64,000 bases of DNA from Clostridiales bacterium (GTDB lineage Bacteria > Bacillota > Clostridia > Peptostreptococcales > Anaerovoracaceae). The translations under genes and the position numbers were made by a program. Below the pieces are notes generated by a model that saw nothing but the letters and a program-made list of their open reading frames with translations, made no database searches and was not told the origin of the DNA. Positions 50,589 to 60,279 of this stretch are shown in pieces. The first letter of the stretch is position 1, and each line of letters opens with the position of its first letter. The DNA is taken from positions 1 through 64,000 of the forward strand of contig SVCQ01000010.1 of assembly GCA_015058275.1 (NCBI GenBank), in the 5' to 3' direction.

Positions 50589-51493
50589 AAATAGCTGTTA
50601 CTTATGATAAAGGAAATGTATTCCAACACTTCGGACACACCGAGGTATTCAAGATATATGAGACAGAGGGCAATGAGATCGTATCTTCCGAGATCATGGA
50701 TACGAACGGCACAGGCCACGAGGCTCTTGCCGGTCTTTTAAAGGAAAGCGGAGTCGATGCAGTCATCTGCGGCGGCATGGGCCAGGGAGCCAAGGACGCT
50801 CTTACCGAGGCGGGACTCGATGTATGCGCAGGCCAGGAGGGAAATGCCGATGAGATCGTAAAGGCATATCTCAGAGGCGAGCTCGTGGATTCGGGCGTCA
50901 ACTGCGACCATCATCACGAGCACGGACACGAACACGGACATGAGCATGGTCACGAGCACGGACATGAGCACGGTCATTCTCACGATGAAGGCGGATGCGG
51001 CGGCTGCGCCGATGCAGGCGGATGCGCCGGATGCGCGGGATGCGGAGCTCCTCAGTTCCTCTTTGAGGGCAAGAATGTAGGCAAGACCGTAAAGGTCCAC
51101 TACAGGGGCTTCTTCGATGACGGAGAGGTCTTTGAGTCGAGCTATGAGCGCGGCATGCCTATAGAGTTCGTATGCGGTGTCGGCCAGATGATCAAGGGCT
51201 TTGACAAGGCCGTCGCTGAGCTTGAGCCGGGCGAGACCATCGAGGTACACCTCGAGCCTGAGGATGCTTACGGACATCACGAGGACAGGCTTGTCATCAC
51301 AGTCGAAAAGGAAGGCGTGATGGGCTCGGATGAAGTCGAGACAGGCGACAAGGTCACTCTCCAGGATCAGCTTGGCAGACCTTTTGATGCGCTTGTCACA
51401 GATGTTACCGACACGCACATCACATTCGACTGCAACCACGAGATGGCCGGTAAGTCACTCAACTTCGCAATAGAACTTCTTGAGGCAGTATAG
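50585..51493 (+). CDS. NifX-like / His-Cys-rich / SlyD-like FKBP fusion protein
   Basis: A 302-residue fusion of three parts. Residues 1-105 form a dinitrogenase iron-molybdenum cofactor (NifX/NafY-type) domain: AVTYDKGNVFQHFGHTEVF and AVICGGMGQGAKDAL. Residues 108-133 are a repeated Gly-His-Glu-His tract, and 138-153 form a Cys-rich tract (GGCGGCADAGGCAGCAGCGA). Residues about 158-302 form an FKBP-type prolyl isomerase with the SlyD insert-in-flap arrangement: VKVHYRGFFDDGEVFESSYE, GVGQMIKGFDKAVAELEPGE and EDAYGHH. The metal-rich linker suggests Ni/Fe/Zn handling with chaperone activity (inference). ATG 50585 overlaps the HD gene stop. Confidence 0.85.
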   Translation: MKIAVTYDKGNVFQHFGHTEVFKIYETEGNEIVSSEIMDTNGTGHEALAGLLKESGVDAVICGGMGQGAKDALTEAGLDVCAGQEGNADEIVKAYLRGELVDSGVNCDHHHEHGHEHGHEHGHEHGHEHGHSHDEGGCGGCADAGGCAGCAGCGAPQFLFEGKNVGKTVKVHYRGFFDDGEVFESSYERGMPIEFVCGVGQMIKGFDKAVAELEPGETIEVHLEPEDAYGHHEDRLVITVEKEGVMGSDEVETGDKVTLQDQLGRPFDALVTDVTDTHITFDCNHEMAGKSLNFAIELLEAV

Positions 51494-51510
51494 ACCGTTA
51501 ACAGCATAAG

Positions 51511-53181
51511 ATGAAACCTGCAGAATACACAGTCAGTGAAATGAGAGATCTCCTCGACAAGATGTCGGGGATGTACAACATAGCCCGCGTCGTCAATCCG
51601 ATGGAGGCCAGAGTGCTCGAGATAGGAGATGACGGCAGGGTAGGCATGAGCGACAAGTGCTACAAGGTATGGGGCGCCGATCAGAGGTGCACCAACTGTT
51701 CGAGTACGACCGCATGCATTTCCGGATGCCACCGAGAGAAAAAGGAGCACTACCAGGACAACGTCTTCAACATCCATTCGAACCCCGTAAAGCTCATAAT
51801 GGATAACGGCGCTTCGTACGAGGCGGTGGTAGAGCTCATCAATATCACAAGCGACAGCGAGGCGGAGGCTCCGGAGGAGGAGAACGACAGAGCGGCTGAG
51901 AATGTCGGCGGCGCTGCGGCCAGGTACTACGCATATCACGACAACCTGACCAAGCTGCTGGACATCGATGCGTTTTATGAATTCGCAAGAGAGAAGCTCC
52001 TCGATACACCGGACACGGAATGGACAATGGTGGTATCTGACATAACGGACTTCAGGATGATCAACAACCTCTTCGGCATAGGAAGGGGCAATGAGATACT
52101 CATAAAGGCAGCTGAGCTCATCAGCGAGCTGACGGAGAGGGCCGGAGGGCTCTCTGCCAGGATACGCGATGACCGCTTTGCGATGCTGATCCCGGGGGAC
52201 AGCTTCAGCCGCGAGGACCTCGATGACATAGCCCGCGTGATGACGGAGTACGGCAGCAACGGCGTCTACAAGCTGAGATTCAGATTCGGCGTATACAGCA
52301 TCGGAGATACCGTGATCCCTGTATCCGTCATGATAGACCGCGCCAAGACGGCGCTTGCCACTGTCAAGTCGGATGCGCGCGAGGCGGTCGCATATTACGA
52401 TGACGAGATGCTCCGCAGGGAGATCTTCGAGCACAGGGTCATAAGCAGATTCGAAAGCATGCTCAATGAGGGGCGCTTCCGCATGTACCTCCAGCCTCTG
52501 ACCGATGAGAACGGAAAGCCTTTCGGCGCCGAGGCTCTTGTAAGGTGCATAAGAGAGGACGGCACCATCGTCCCGCCTGCGGATTTCATAGGCACACTCG
52601 AGGATGCCGGCCTCATACACGAGCTCGACTCATATGTATGGGAGCAGGCCGTAAGGCAGCTCAGTCTCTGGAAGGGGACTGAGAGGGAGGACCTGATCAT
52701 ATCCGTAAACATGTCCGGCAGGGATTTCTTCAGCATGGATGTGTTCGAAGTGCTGACCGGGCTTCTTGACAGGTACGGAGTGAGCAGGGACAAGCTCAGA
52801 CTCGAGATAACAGAGACAGCTCTCATAGACGATATGGATGAGGTCAATGACGTCATCCTGAGGCTCAGAGATGAGGGCTTCTACATAGAGATAGACGACT
52901 TCGGCAAGGGCTATTCAAGCCTCAGCATGCTCAGGAACATCCCGGCAGACATGCTCAAGCTCGACATGGGCTTCCTCCACGAGAGCGAGGACGACGTGAG
53001 ATGCCGGATTATAGTCGGGGCGGTCATAAAGATGGCCAGGGACATCGACATGGACGTGCTGGTAGAGGGTGTGGAGACCGAAAGGCAGCTCCGGACGCTG
53101 GCCGGCATGGGCTGCAGATGCTTCCAGGGATACTACTTCTCAAAGCCTCTGCCTGTAGAGGAGTTTGAGAAGAGATACTGA
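51511..53181 (+). CDS. PAS-GGDEF-EAL c-di-GMP phosphodiesterase with Cys-rich sensor
   Basis: A 556-residue soluble protein. The N-terminal sensor region contains five cysteines (50, 60, 63, 69, 73; DKCYKVWG, CTNCSSTTACISGC), a possible metal or redox site as in some clostridial PAS domains. The GGDEF domain (about 140-300) is degenerate (RIRDDRF at 217-223). The EAL domain (about 315-556) keeps EAL (341-343), SVNMSGRD, LEITETAL, IDDFGKGYSS, LKLDMGF, EGVETERQ and FQGYYFSKP, so it should hydrolyse c-di-GMP. It starts 17 bases after the fusion-protein gene. Confidence 0.9.
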   Translation: MKPAEYTVSEMRDLLDKMSGMYNIARVVNPMEARVLEIGDDGRVGMSDKCYKVWGADQRCTNCSSTTACISGCHREKKEHYQDNVFNIHSNPVKLIMDNGASYEAVVELINITSDSEAEAPEEENDRAAENVGGAAARYYAYHDNLTKLLDIDAFYEFAREKLLDTPDTEWTMVVSDITDFRMINNLFGIGRGNEILIKAAELISELTERAGGLSARIRDDRFAMLIPGDSFSREDLDDIARVMTEYGSNGVYKLRFRFGVYSIGDTVIPVSVMIDRAKTALATVKSDAREAVAYYDDEMLRREIFEHRVISRFESMLNEGRFRMYLQPLTDENGKPFGAEALVRCIREDGTIVPPADFIGTLEDAGLIHELDSYVWEQAVRQLSLWKGTEREDLIISVNMSGRDFFSMDVFEVLTGLLDRYGVSRDKLRLEITETALIDDMDEVNDVILRLRDEGFYIEIDDFGKGYSSLSMLRNIPADMLKLDMGFLHESEDDVRCRIIVGAVIKMARDIDMDVLVEGVETERQLRTLAGMGCRCFQGYYFSKPLPVEEFEKRY

Positions 53182-53192
53182 GGGCTTTATCT

Positions 53193-54083
53193 ATGGACGG
53201 GTTTGAGAGAAGGACAAAAGAATCAAAACCGGTACTGGCCATATGCTATGACTTCGACAAGACGCTCTCGCCTGACAACATGCAGGCCCAGGGCTATCTT
53301 CAGGCCATAGACTATGAGAACCAGAACGAATTCTGGGCCGAGTCGACAGAGCTCGCAAGAGAATACGACATGGATTCCACTCTGGCCTGGATGTTCCTCA
53401 TGCTGCGCAGGGCGCGCGGCAAGGAGATATTCCGCAGGGACATGCTCGAGCGCTACGGTTCGAGGGTCAAGCTCTATCCGGGAGTCAGGGAGTGGTTCGG
53501 CAGGATGAGAGACTACGGTAATGCCGGAGGCGTCATAGTCGAGCATTACATACTCTCTTCAGGTCTCAAAGAGATGATAGAGGGCACTCCGGTAGCGGGC
53601 GAATTCGAAAAGATATACGCAAGCTCCTTCTACTACGATGAGGACGGCGTGGCTATATGGCCTGCACAGGTGGTCAACTACACCGGCAAGACCCAGTACC
53701 TCTTCAGGATATCCAAGGGAGTGCTCGATGCCAACGACGATGCGGTCAACGATTACTTCAGCCCGGACTCCATACGCGTCCCGTTCAGGAACATGGTCTA
53801 CATAGGTGACAGCGAGACGGACATCCCGTGCATGAAGCTCGTCAATTCCTACGGAGGCCACTCCATCGGGGTCTACGATCCAGGGACCGAGGACAGGGAG
53901 CGGGTATATAAGATGATGGCGGACAACCGCATCCGCTACTTCGCGCCGGCTGACTACAGCGAGGGCTCGGAGCTCGACAGACTCGTCAGGCTCATCATAG
54001 ACAGGACGGCCGTCAACGAGAGGCTCGAGGAGATACACTTTGCGGGCAAAAACGAAAGCTGCGGCGGCGATAAGGACAAATGA
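53193..54083 (+). CDS. HAD-superfamily hydrolase
   Basis: A 296-residue cytoplasmic protein. HAD motif I is AICYDFDKTLSP (nucleophile Asp and acid/base Asp), and motif IV is NMVYIGDSETDIPCMKL. An unusually long insertion of about 180 residues separates the motifs. The C-terminus is charged and Gly-rich. It is probably a phosphatase of small molecules. The substrate is unknown. It follows the EAL gene by 11 bases and converges with nothing, preceding a metG promoter. Confidence 0.85.
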   Translation: MDGFERRTKESKPVLAICYDFDKTLSPDNMQAQGYLQAIDYENQNEFWAESTELAREYDMDSTLAWMFLMLRRARGKEIFRRDMLERYGSRVKLYPGVREWFGRMRDYGNAGGVIVEHYILSSGLKEMIEGTPVAGEFEKIYASSFYYDEDGVAIWPAQVVNYTGKTQYLFRISKGVLDANDDAVNDYFSPDSIRVPFRNMVYIGDSETDIPCMKLVNSYGGHSIGVYDPGTEDRERVYKMMADNRIRYFAPADYSEGSELDRLVRLIIDRTAVNERLEEIHFAGKNESCGGDKDK

Positions 54084-54156
54084 CACGCATTCGTGTTACA
54101 ATACACAGGTTAATTAAAGGAGATCGCTCTCATTCGAGCGGGGAAGGCAAGAGATA

Positions 54157-55746
54157 ATGAACAACAAAGGAACTTACTACATCAGTACACCGATCTACTA
54201 CCCGAGTTCGAACCTGCACATCGGACACACTTACTGCACTGTCATGGCAGACGCCATGGCGCGCTTCAAGAGGCTGCAGGGCTACGACGTCATGTTCCTT
54301 ACAGGTACTGACGAGCACGGACAAAAGATCCAGACCAAGGCACTCGAAAAGGGCGTTACTCCACAGGAGTACGTCGACGAGATCGTTGCAGGCATCAAGG
54401 ACCTCTGGGCGACCATGGAGATCTCATACGATGACTTCATCAGGACTACCGAGCCTAGACACATGGAGAGGGTACAGCAGATCTGGCAGAGGATGTACGA
54501 TAAGGGCGATATATATCTGGGCAAGTACGAGGGCCTCTACTGCAAGGAATGCGAGGCGTTCTGGACCGAGTCACAGCTCGTGGACGGCAAGTGCCCGGAC
54601 TGCGGCAGACCTGTCATGACGGCTCAGGAACCTGCCTACTTCTTCAGGATGAGCAAGTACGCCGACAAGCTGCTCGAGCTCTTTAGGGACAATCCGGACT
54701 TCCTCGTGCCTGAGACCAGACGCAACGAGATGGTCGCGTTCGTGGAGCAGGGCATGGAGGACCTCTGCGTTTCGAGGACTTCCTTTGACTGGGGCATCCC
54801 GGTGCCGGGCGATCCTGATCACGTCATGTATGTATGGGTGGATGCTCTGTCCAACTACGTGACCGCGCTCGGCGGACCGGAGGAGAGCGAAAAGATGCAG
54901 AAGTACTGGCCGTGCGACTGCCACCTGGTCGGCAAGGAGATCGTGAGATTCCACTCTCTGATCTGGCCTGCAATGCTGATGAGCGCGGACCTGCCTCTTC
55001 CAAAGCAGGTAAGAGGACACGGATGGCTGCTGCTCGGAGGCGAGAAGGTCTCCAAGTCCAAGGCCAAGAAGGCAGTCGATGTCATCGATCCTGTGGTACT
55101 GATCGACCGCTACGGCATCGACGCGCTCAAGTACTTCCTGCTGAGAGAGTACACATTCGGACAGGACGGCAACTTCACCAACGAGGTCATGCTCAAGAGG
55201 ATGAACTTCGACCTGGCCAACGACCTGGGCAACCTCCTCTCGAGGACGGTATCCATGATCCAGAAGTACTGCGGAGGCGAGGTGCCTGCCGCTGCAACCT
55301 CGGACGATCTTGACAGGGAGCTCATCGAGCTCGCTACGACGACCGCTTCGAGAGTCGAAGAGAAGATGAACGAGTTCCAGTTCAACATGGCGCTCGAGGA
55401 GATATGGGTGCTCATCAGGAGAGCCAACAAGTACATCGACGAGAAGACACCATGGGTGCTCGCCAAGGATGAGTCAAAGAAGGCAGAGCTCGACACAGTC
55501 ATGAGGAACCTCGCCGAGGCTCTGAGGATAGTATCGATACTCATCGTGCCTTACATGCACACCACCACCGAGCGCATGAGAGAGCAGCTCGGACTGGCCG
55601 ACAGGGAAGCTGTCTGGGAGGATGCATTCGAGTTCTACCAGATGGACGGCTGCAAGGTACAAAAGGGCGACATGCTCTTCCCGAGACTCGACATCGACAA
55701 GGAGCTCGAGGAGCTTGATGAGATAGGAAGATCGATGCAGGCTTAG
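54157..55746 (+). CDS. metG: methionyl-tRNA synthetase
   Basis: A 529-residue class I synthetase charging tRNA-Met. The HIGH-type motif is in STPIYYPSSNLHIGHTYCT, the zinc knuckle has YCKECEAFW and GKCPDCGRP (four Cys), and the KMSKS-type loop is GGEKVSKSKAKKA. The anticodon-binding helices fill the C-terminal third. Many Firmicute enzymes are about 650 residues because of a C-terminal tRNA-binding domain, and this one ends without it. A TACAAT box near 54096-54101 and a hairpin CGCTC/GAGCG at 54125-54139 precede the start. The ribosome site (GGGGAAGG) is weak. Confidence 0.96.
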   Translation: MNNKGTYYISTPIYYPSSNLHIGHTYCTVMADAMARFKRLQGYDVMFLTGTDEHGQKIQTKALEKGVTPQEYVDEIVAGIKDLWATMEISYDDFIRTTEPRHMERVQQIWQRMYDKGDIYLGKYEGLYCKECEAFWTESQLVDGKCPDCGRPVMTAQEPAYFFRMSKYADKLLELFRDNPDFLVPETRRNEMVAFVEQGMEDLCVSRTSFDWGIPVPGDPDHVMYVWVDALSNYVTALGGPEESEKMQKYWPCDCHLVGKEIVRFHSLIWPAMLMSADLPLPKQVRGHGWLLLGGEKVSKSKAKKAVDVIDPVVLIDRYGIDALKYFLLREYTFGQDGNFTNEVMLKRMNFDLANDLGNLLSRTVSMIQKYCGGEVPAAATSDDLDRELIELATTTASRVEEKMNEFQFNMALEEIWVLIRRANKYIDEKTPWVLAKDESKKAELDTVMRNLAEALRIVSILIVPYMHTTTERMREQLGLADREAVWEDAFEFYQMDGCKVQKGDMLFPRLDIDKELEELDEIGRSMQA

Positions 55747-55776
55747 CAGCGATTATTATCAGAATCAGGAGATGAT

Positions 55777-55823
55777 CAAAAGTGCACATGAAGGTCGGTC
55801 AAGGCAGTTCATGTGCACTTTTT
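55777..55823 (+). terminator. Rho-independent terminator after metG
   Basis: AAAAGTGCACATGAA (55778-55792) pairs with TTCATGTGCACTTTT over 15 bases around a 15-base loop, followed by TTTC. Downstream of metG and upstream of tatD. Confidence 0.88.
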
Positions 55824-55860
55824 CGGAGACAGGCCCCGCGGCCTTATGAACGGAGCGGAC

Positions 55861-56715
55861 ATGCTGTTTGATGCACATACACATCTTAATTTTGAAAAGT
55901 ATACGGAAGAGGAGAGACGGGAGCTCGCCTCTGAGATAGAGGCCTCGGAGGTCGGCTATATCATCGATGTGGCTGACTGCGTGGCATCGGCTGAGCAGGC
56001 GCTCGCCGATGCGGCCGCCTATCCATGGTGCTATGCGGCCGTCGGGATACATCCCGACCACGCAGCCTGCTACCGCGGCATATGCGAAGGAGATCCTGAG
56101 GCGGAGGCCAGGATGGAGGCGGACCTTGAGAGGATACGCGCTCTTGCATCCGATCCCAAGGCCATGGCCATAGGCGAGATAGGCCTCGACTTCTATTACG
56201 GCAAGGACGACCGGGACGAGCAGCAGGAGCTCTTCCGCAGGCAGATAAGGCTCGCCAATGAGCTCAGGATGCCTATCATGATACATTCAAGAGATGCTCA
56301 CCAGCTGACACTCGACATATTAAAGGAAGAGGGAGCCTTCTCGGATGAGCGCATCTCGTGGTTCCCGGGACGGCCGGGGCCGGATGCCAGAGTGCAGATG
56401 CACTGCTACTCGGGCTCGCCCGAGCTTGCTGAGGAGTACGTAAAGCTCGGAGCCACCATATCTCTCGGCGGGCCGATCACCTTCAAGAACGGTAAGAAGG
56501 CAGCTGAAGTGGCAAGGCAGATACCTATCGGGTACCTGCTGTCCGAGACGGACGCGCCGTACATGGCGCCTGAGCCTCTCCGCGGACGCCCCAACAAATC
56601 TCCGTACATAGAACATATAGTAAGACGCATGGCCGTGCTCAAGGGCATGGACTATGATGAAGCAGCCCGCATCCTGACGGAGAACGGACTTCGCTTCTTC
56701 GGAATAGAGAAATGA
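55861..56715 (+). CDS. tatD: TatD-family metal-dependent DNase
   Basis: A 284-residue TIM-barrel hydrolase. The metal ligands are in FDAHTHLNF (HxH), AIGEIGLDFYYG (Glu), MIHSRDAHQLT (His), QMHCYSGSPELA (His) and SETDAPYMAPEP (Asp). The fold and motifs are those of YabD/TatD exonucleases active on damaged DNA. ATG 55861 was chosen for CGGAG six bases upstream. Earlier starts lie inside the metG terminator region. The stop overlaps tilS. Confidence 0.93.
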   Translation: MLFDAHTHLNFEKYTEEERRELASEIEASEVGYIIDVADCVASAEQALADAAAYPWCYAAVGIHPDHAACYRGICEGDPEAEARMEADLERIRALASDPKAMAIGEIGLDFYYGKDDRDEQQELFRRQIRLANELRMPIMIHSRDAHQLTLDILKEEGAFSDERISWFPGRPGPDARVQMHCYSGSPELAEEYVKLGATISLGGPITFKNGKKAAEVARQIPIGYLLSETDAPYMAPEPLRGRPNKSPYIEHIVRRMAVLKGMDYDEAARILTENGLRFFGIEK

Positions 56716-58142
56716 GCAGATCACACATCATAACAGACAAGATAATAGACAAGGGCCTCATAAGGCCGGGACAGACCGTCATAATCGGGCTGTCGGGCGG
56801 GCCGGATTCGCTGTGCCTGCTGCATGCACTCAGCAGCATCGCGGACATGTACGAGCTCGATCTGGTGCCTGTACACGTCAACCACAGGCTGAGACCTGAG
56901 GCCGATGATGAGGCCGATCACGCAGCGGATATATGCGAGCGCATGGATCTTGAGTGCAGGATATACGAATCGTCATGCTCGGAGCTCGCAGAGGAGCTCG
57001 GCGTATCCACCGAGGAGGCCGGACGCCAGCTCAGATACAGGGTGTTCGACGAGGTGGCGGAAGACCTCACATACGAGGGAGCCGATCCTGCCAACATAGT
57101 GATAGCCCTTGCCCACAATGCTGACGATCAGGCCGAGACTGTGCTCTTCAGGCTTCTCAGAGGCACGGGCCCGCACGGGCTTGCCGGCATACCTGCGGCG
57201 AGATTCTCGGCGGGAGGATATCTCATAGTGCGCCCGCTTCTTGAGGTGGAACGGAGCGACATCGAGGCATATATAAAGGAAAACAAGCTGAGGCCAAATA
57301 TTGACAAGAGCAACAGCGAGAATACATATACAAGAAACCGCATACGCAACGAGCTCATCCCTTATCTTGAGGAGAACTACAACCCGCGCATCAAGGACAA
57401 TCTGAGGCGCTTTGCGATGCTGGCGGACACGGACGACTCGCTTCTGAGAGACATCGCATTTGCGGAGTACTCGGATCACATCACCATAAGCGAAGAGGAG
57501 GAGAGGGCGGTAATAGACCTTGAGGGCCTCTCGGAGAACCCTCCTTCGGTCAACAGCCGCATAGTGAGCCTCGTCATGGAGCTCCTCGGCCTTGAGTCGA
57601 GCGCGACATATGAGAACGTGAGCGCGGTGATGGATCTCATGTACAGCGAGCATCCGTCGGCGGGAATCGACCTTCCAATGGGCATACGCGCCTACAGGGA
57701 GTATGACAGGCTCGTGTTCTCCGGAAGGGAAGAGGTCCTGACTGCCGATGAGAGCATAGCGCTCTATCCCAAGGTCATGCCGGCAAGGGAGTTCGATCCC
57801 GATGAGGAAGAGGCCTACGCGGCCTTCGACTTCGACAAGTTCAATGCCGAGCATCCCGGCAGGATAGGAGATATCGTGCTGAGGACAAGGCGCGAGGGCG
57901 ACTACCTTCCTATGAAGAGCGGCAGCAAAAAGATCCAGGATCTCCTGGTGGATTCCAAGGTCAGGAAGTCTGCGAGAGAGAGCATACTCATGGCGGCCAT
58001 AGGCAGCGAGATACTCTGGGTGCTTCCAAGCGGCGAGTTCAGCGGGGAGCGCGAGAGGCTCAAGGGCAGATTTTCACAAAAATATCAGATTTCTGACACA
58101 ACAGAAAGGGTTCTCCTGATTGAATTAGGGGAAACCATGTGA
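56712..58142 (+). CDS. tilS: tRNA(Ile)-lysidine synthase
   Basis: A 476-residue enzyme that modifies C34 of tRNA-Ile(CAU) to lysidine. The PP-loop ATP site [18 protein letters not shown] near the N-terminus, [37 protein letters not shown] and the C-terminal [20 protein letters not shown] (TilS C-domain) are present. The length is normal. It overlaps tatD (ATGA). The common neighbour hpt between tilS and ftsH is missing here. Confidence 0.95.
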   Translation: MSRSHIITDKIIDKGLIRPGQTVIIGLSGGPDSLCLLHALSSIADMYELDLVPVHVNHRLRPEADDEADHAADICERMDLECRIYESSCSELAEELGVSTEEAGRQLRYRVFDEVAEDLTYEGADPANIVIALAHNADDQAETVLFRLLRGTGPHGLAGIPAARFSAGGYLIVRPLLEVERSDIEAYIKENKLRPNIDKSNSENTYTRNRIRNELIPYLEENYNPRIKDNLRRFAMLADTDDSLLRDIAFAEYSDHITISEEEERAVIDLEGLSENPPSVNSRIVSLVMELLGLESSATYENVSAVMDLMYSEHPSAGIDLPMGIRAYREYDRLVFSGREEVLTADESIALYPKVMPAREFDPDEEEAYAAFDFDKFNAEHPGRIGDIVLRTRREGDYLPMKSGSKKIQDLLVDSKVRKSARESILMAAIGSEILWVLPSGEFSGERERLKGRFSQKYQISDTTERVLLIELGETM

Positions 58143-58224
58143 TAATATTTGTGCTCAGGACACAAATTTCGATACAAATTTAGTCCTGTGTTTTAAAACA
58201 AACCGGGAAAGGAACGAGAATAAA

Positions 58225-60261
58225 TTGAAAAACTTCGGACGCAGTGCAGGTACATACCTGATCATTTTCATCGTAGTTCTTTCGATGTCGATGATGTTCC
58301 GCGGCTTTGCGCAGAACTCGGATATCAAAGAAATCAAATTCTCGACGTTCGCCACTCATCTTGAGAAAGGCGACTACGAGAGCGTCAATATCACAGACCG
58401 CAAGCTCACAGGTACCAAGAGCGACGGGACCAGAGAGATAGCATACGCTCCGTCTCTTGTAGAGATCAGCTGGCTCGAGGACAAGACTCTCAACCCTATG
58501 CTCGAAGAGAACAAGATAGAGCTCGACAGCGAGCCTCCTAAGAGCGAGTATACTCTGCTCAATCTGCTGCCTACCATACTCATGGTCGCGGCGATGGGCT
58601 TCCTGTTCTACTTCATGATGAGCCAGGGCGGCAACAAACAGGCATTCCAGTTCGGCAAGAACCGCGCGAGGCTGTACAAAAACGACGGCAAGGCCATCAC
58701 CTTTGACGATGTGGCCGGACTCGAGGAGGAGAAGGTCGAGCTATCCGAGATAGTCGACTTCCTCAAGAATCCATCCAAGTACAGCAAGCTCGGAGCCAGG
58801 ATACCTAAGGGCGTCCTGCTCGTCGGTCAGCCGGGTACAGGTAAGACTTACATTTCCAGGGCTACTGCCGGTGAGGCAGGCGTGCCTTTCTTTACCATTT
58901 CCGGATCCGACTTCGTTGAGATGTTCGTCGGCGTCGGTGCTTCGCGTGTAAGAGACCTCTTCAGCGAGGCCAAAAAAAACGCGCCTTGCATCGTATTCAT
59001 CGACGAGATCGACGCTGTCGGAAGACGCAGAGGCGCAGGCCTCGGCGGCGGCAATGACGAGAGAGAGCAGACACTCAACCAACTGCTCGTCGAGATGGAC
59101 GGATTTGACGGCAACCTCGGCATCATCATCCTCGCTGCCACCAACAGACCTGACGTACTCGACCCGGCTCTTCTGAGACCGGGCAGGTTCGACAGACAGG
59201 TCGTCATCGGCATGCCGGATATCAAGGGCAGGGAGGAGCTCTTCAGACTTTATACGAAGAACAAACCGCTCGCTGAGGATGTTTCTCCTGAGATCCTCGC
59301 CAAGAGGACTCCGGGATTCTCGCCTGCGGATATCGAGAACCTCATCAACGAGGCAGCCCTCCTGACCGCACGCCGCAACGGCACCAAGATCAGGATGGAC
59401 GAGATCGAGGAGGCGACCACCAAGGTCATGGCAGGTCCTCAAAAGAAATCCAGAGTCATCTCTGATGCCGAGAGGAAGCTCACGGCTTATCACGAGGCGG
59501 GCCACGCCATCGTAATGAGAGCGACTCCGGATGCAGACCCTGTCCACCAGATCACCATCATCCCGAGGGGAATGGCAGGCGGATTCACGATGTGGCTGCC
59601 TGAGGAAGACAGGTTCTTTGAGACCAAGGGTCATATGATCAACAACATCAAGCATCTGCTCGGAGGCCGTGTGGCCGAGGAGCTCAAGCTCGACGATATA
59701 TCCACCGGCGCCAGCAACGACCTCGAGAGAGCTACAGGCATCGCACGCCAGATGATCACCAAGTACGGCTTCAGCGAGAAGCTCGGACCGGTATCATTCA
59801 GCTCAAGCGACGAGGTCTTCCTCGGCAGGGACTTCTCGACCAGACAGAACTACTCCGAGGAGATAGCTTCCGAGGTCGACAGGGAGATCAGAAGGATGCT
59901 CGACGAGTGCTACGACGAGACACGCAGGATACTCATCGAGCATGACGATGCATTCGAGAGAGTCGCACAGGCGCTGCTGCTTGTCGAGACCCTCGACGGA
60001 GATCAGTTCGAGAGACTTTACACCGGAGAAATCGACCCTGAGGGCATCAGAGCCGAGGCAGAGGATGAGGCCCGCGAGATCGCGCACATGAATAAAAAAG
60101 AAGCCGAAGAGGCAAAGCGCATCGAAGAGGAAGAGAAGAGGGAAAGACAGGACGAGATCGACAGGATACAGGAGAGACTCCACGCAGTCGACCGCAAAGT
60201 TGAGGCAAAGGATCTGCCTGAACTGAAGCGCAAAGACGACACGGACAAGGACAACGAATAG
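58225..60261 (+). CDS. ftsH: ATP-dependent zinc metalloprotease FtsH
   Basis: A 678-residue membrane protease of the AAA family. Two N-terminal membrane helices (about 8-28 and 110-135) flank an external domain. The AAA module has Walker [15 protein letters not shown], Walker [13 protein letters not shown], the SRH region and pore loop [15 protein letters not shown]. The zinc site is YHEAGHAIV, and the third ligand is in [15 protein letters not shown]. It degrades membrane and regulatory proteins as a hexamer. A TTG start with AAAGGA upstream is used. The C-terminus is a charged Lys/Glu tail. Confidence 0.96.
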   Translation: MKNFGRSAGTYLIIFIVVLSMSMMFRGFAQNSDIKEIKFSTFATHLEKGDYESVNITDRKLTGTKSDGTREIAYAPSLVEISWLEDKTLNPMLEENKIELDSEPPKSEYTLLNLLPTILMVAAMGFLFYFMMSQGGNKQAFQFGKNRARLYKNDGKAITFDDVAGLEEEKVELSEIVDFLKNPSKYSKLGARIPKGVLLVGQPGTGKTYISRATAGEAGVPFFTISGSDFVEMFVGVGASRVRDLFSEAKKNAPCIVFIDEIDAVGRRRGAGLGGGNDEREQTLNQLLVEMDGFDGNLGIIILAATNRPDVLDPALLRPGRFDRQVVIGMPDIKGREELFRLYTKNKPLAEDVSPEILAKRTPGFSPADIENLINEAALLTARRNGTKIRMDEIEEATTKVMAGPQKKSRVISDAERKLTAYHEAGHAIVMRATPDADPVHQITIIPRGMAGGFTMWLPEEDRFFETKGHMINNIKHLLGGRVAEELKLDDISTGASNDLERATGIARQMITKYGFSEKLGPVSFSSSDEVFLGRDFSTRQNYSEEIASEVDREIRRMLDECYDETRRILIEHDDAFERVAQALLLVETLDGDQFERLYTGEIDPEGIRAEAEDEAREIAHMNKKEAEEAKRIEEEEKRERQDEIDRIQERLHAVDRKVEAKDLPELKRKDDTDKDNE

Positions 60262-60279
60262 CCGATCGGAGACATAACT

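Noticed and set aside
50920..50980. Short tandem repeat in the middle of the fusion gene, considered as a CRISPR-like or microsatellite feature
   Set aside because: It encodes the Gly-His-Glu-His tract in frame and has no spacers, so it is a protein repeat.
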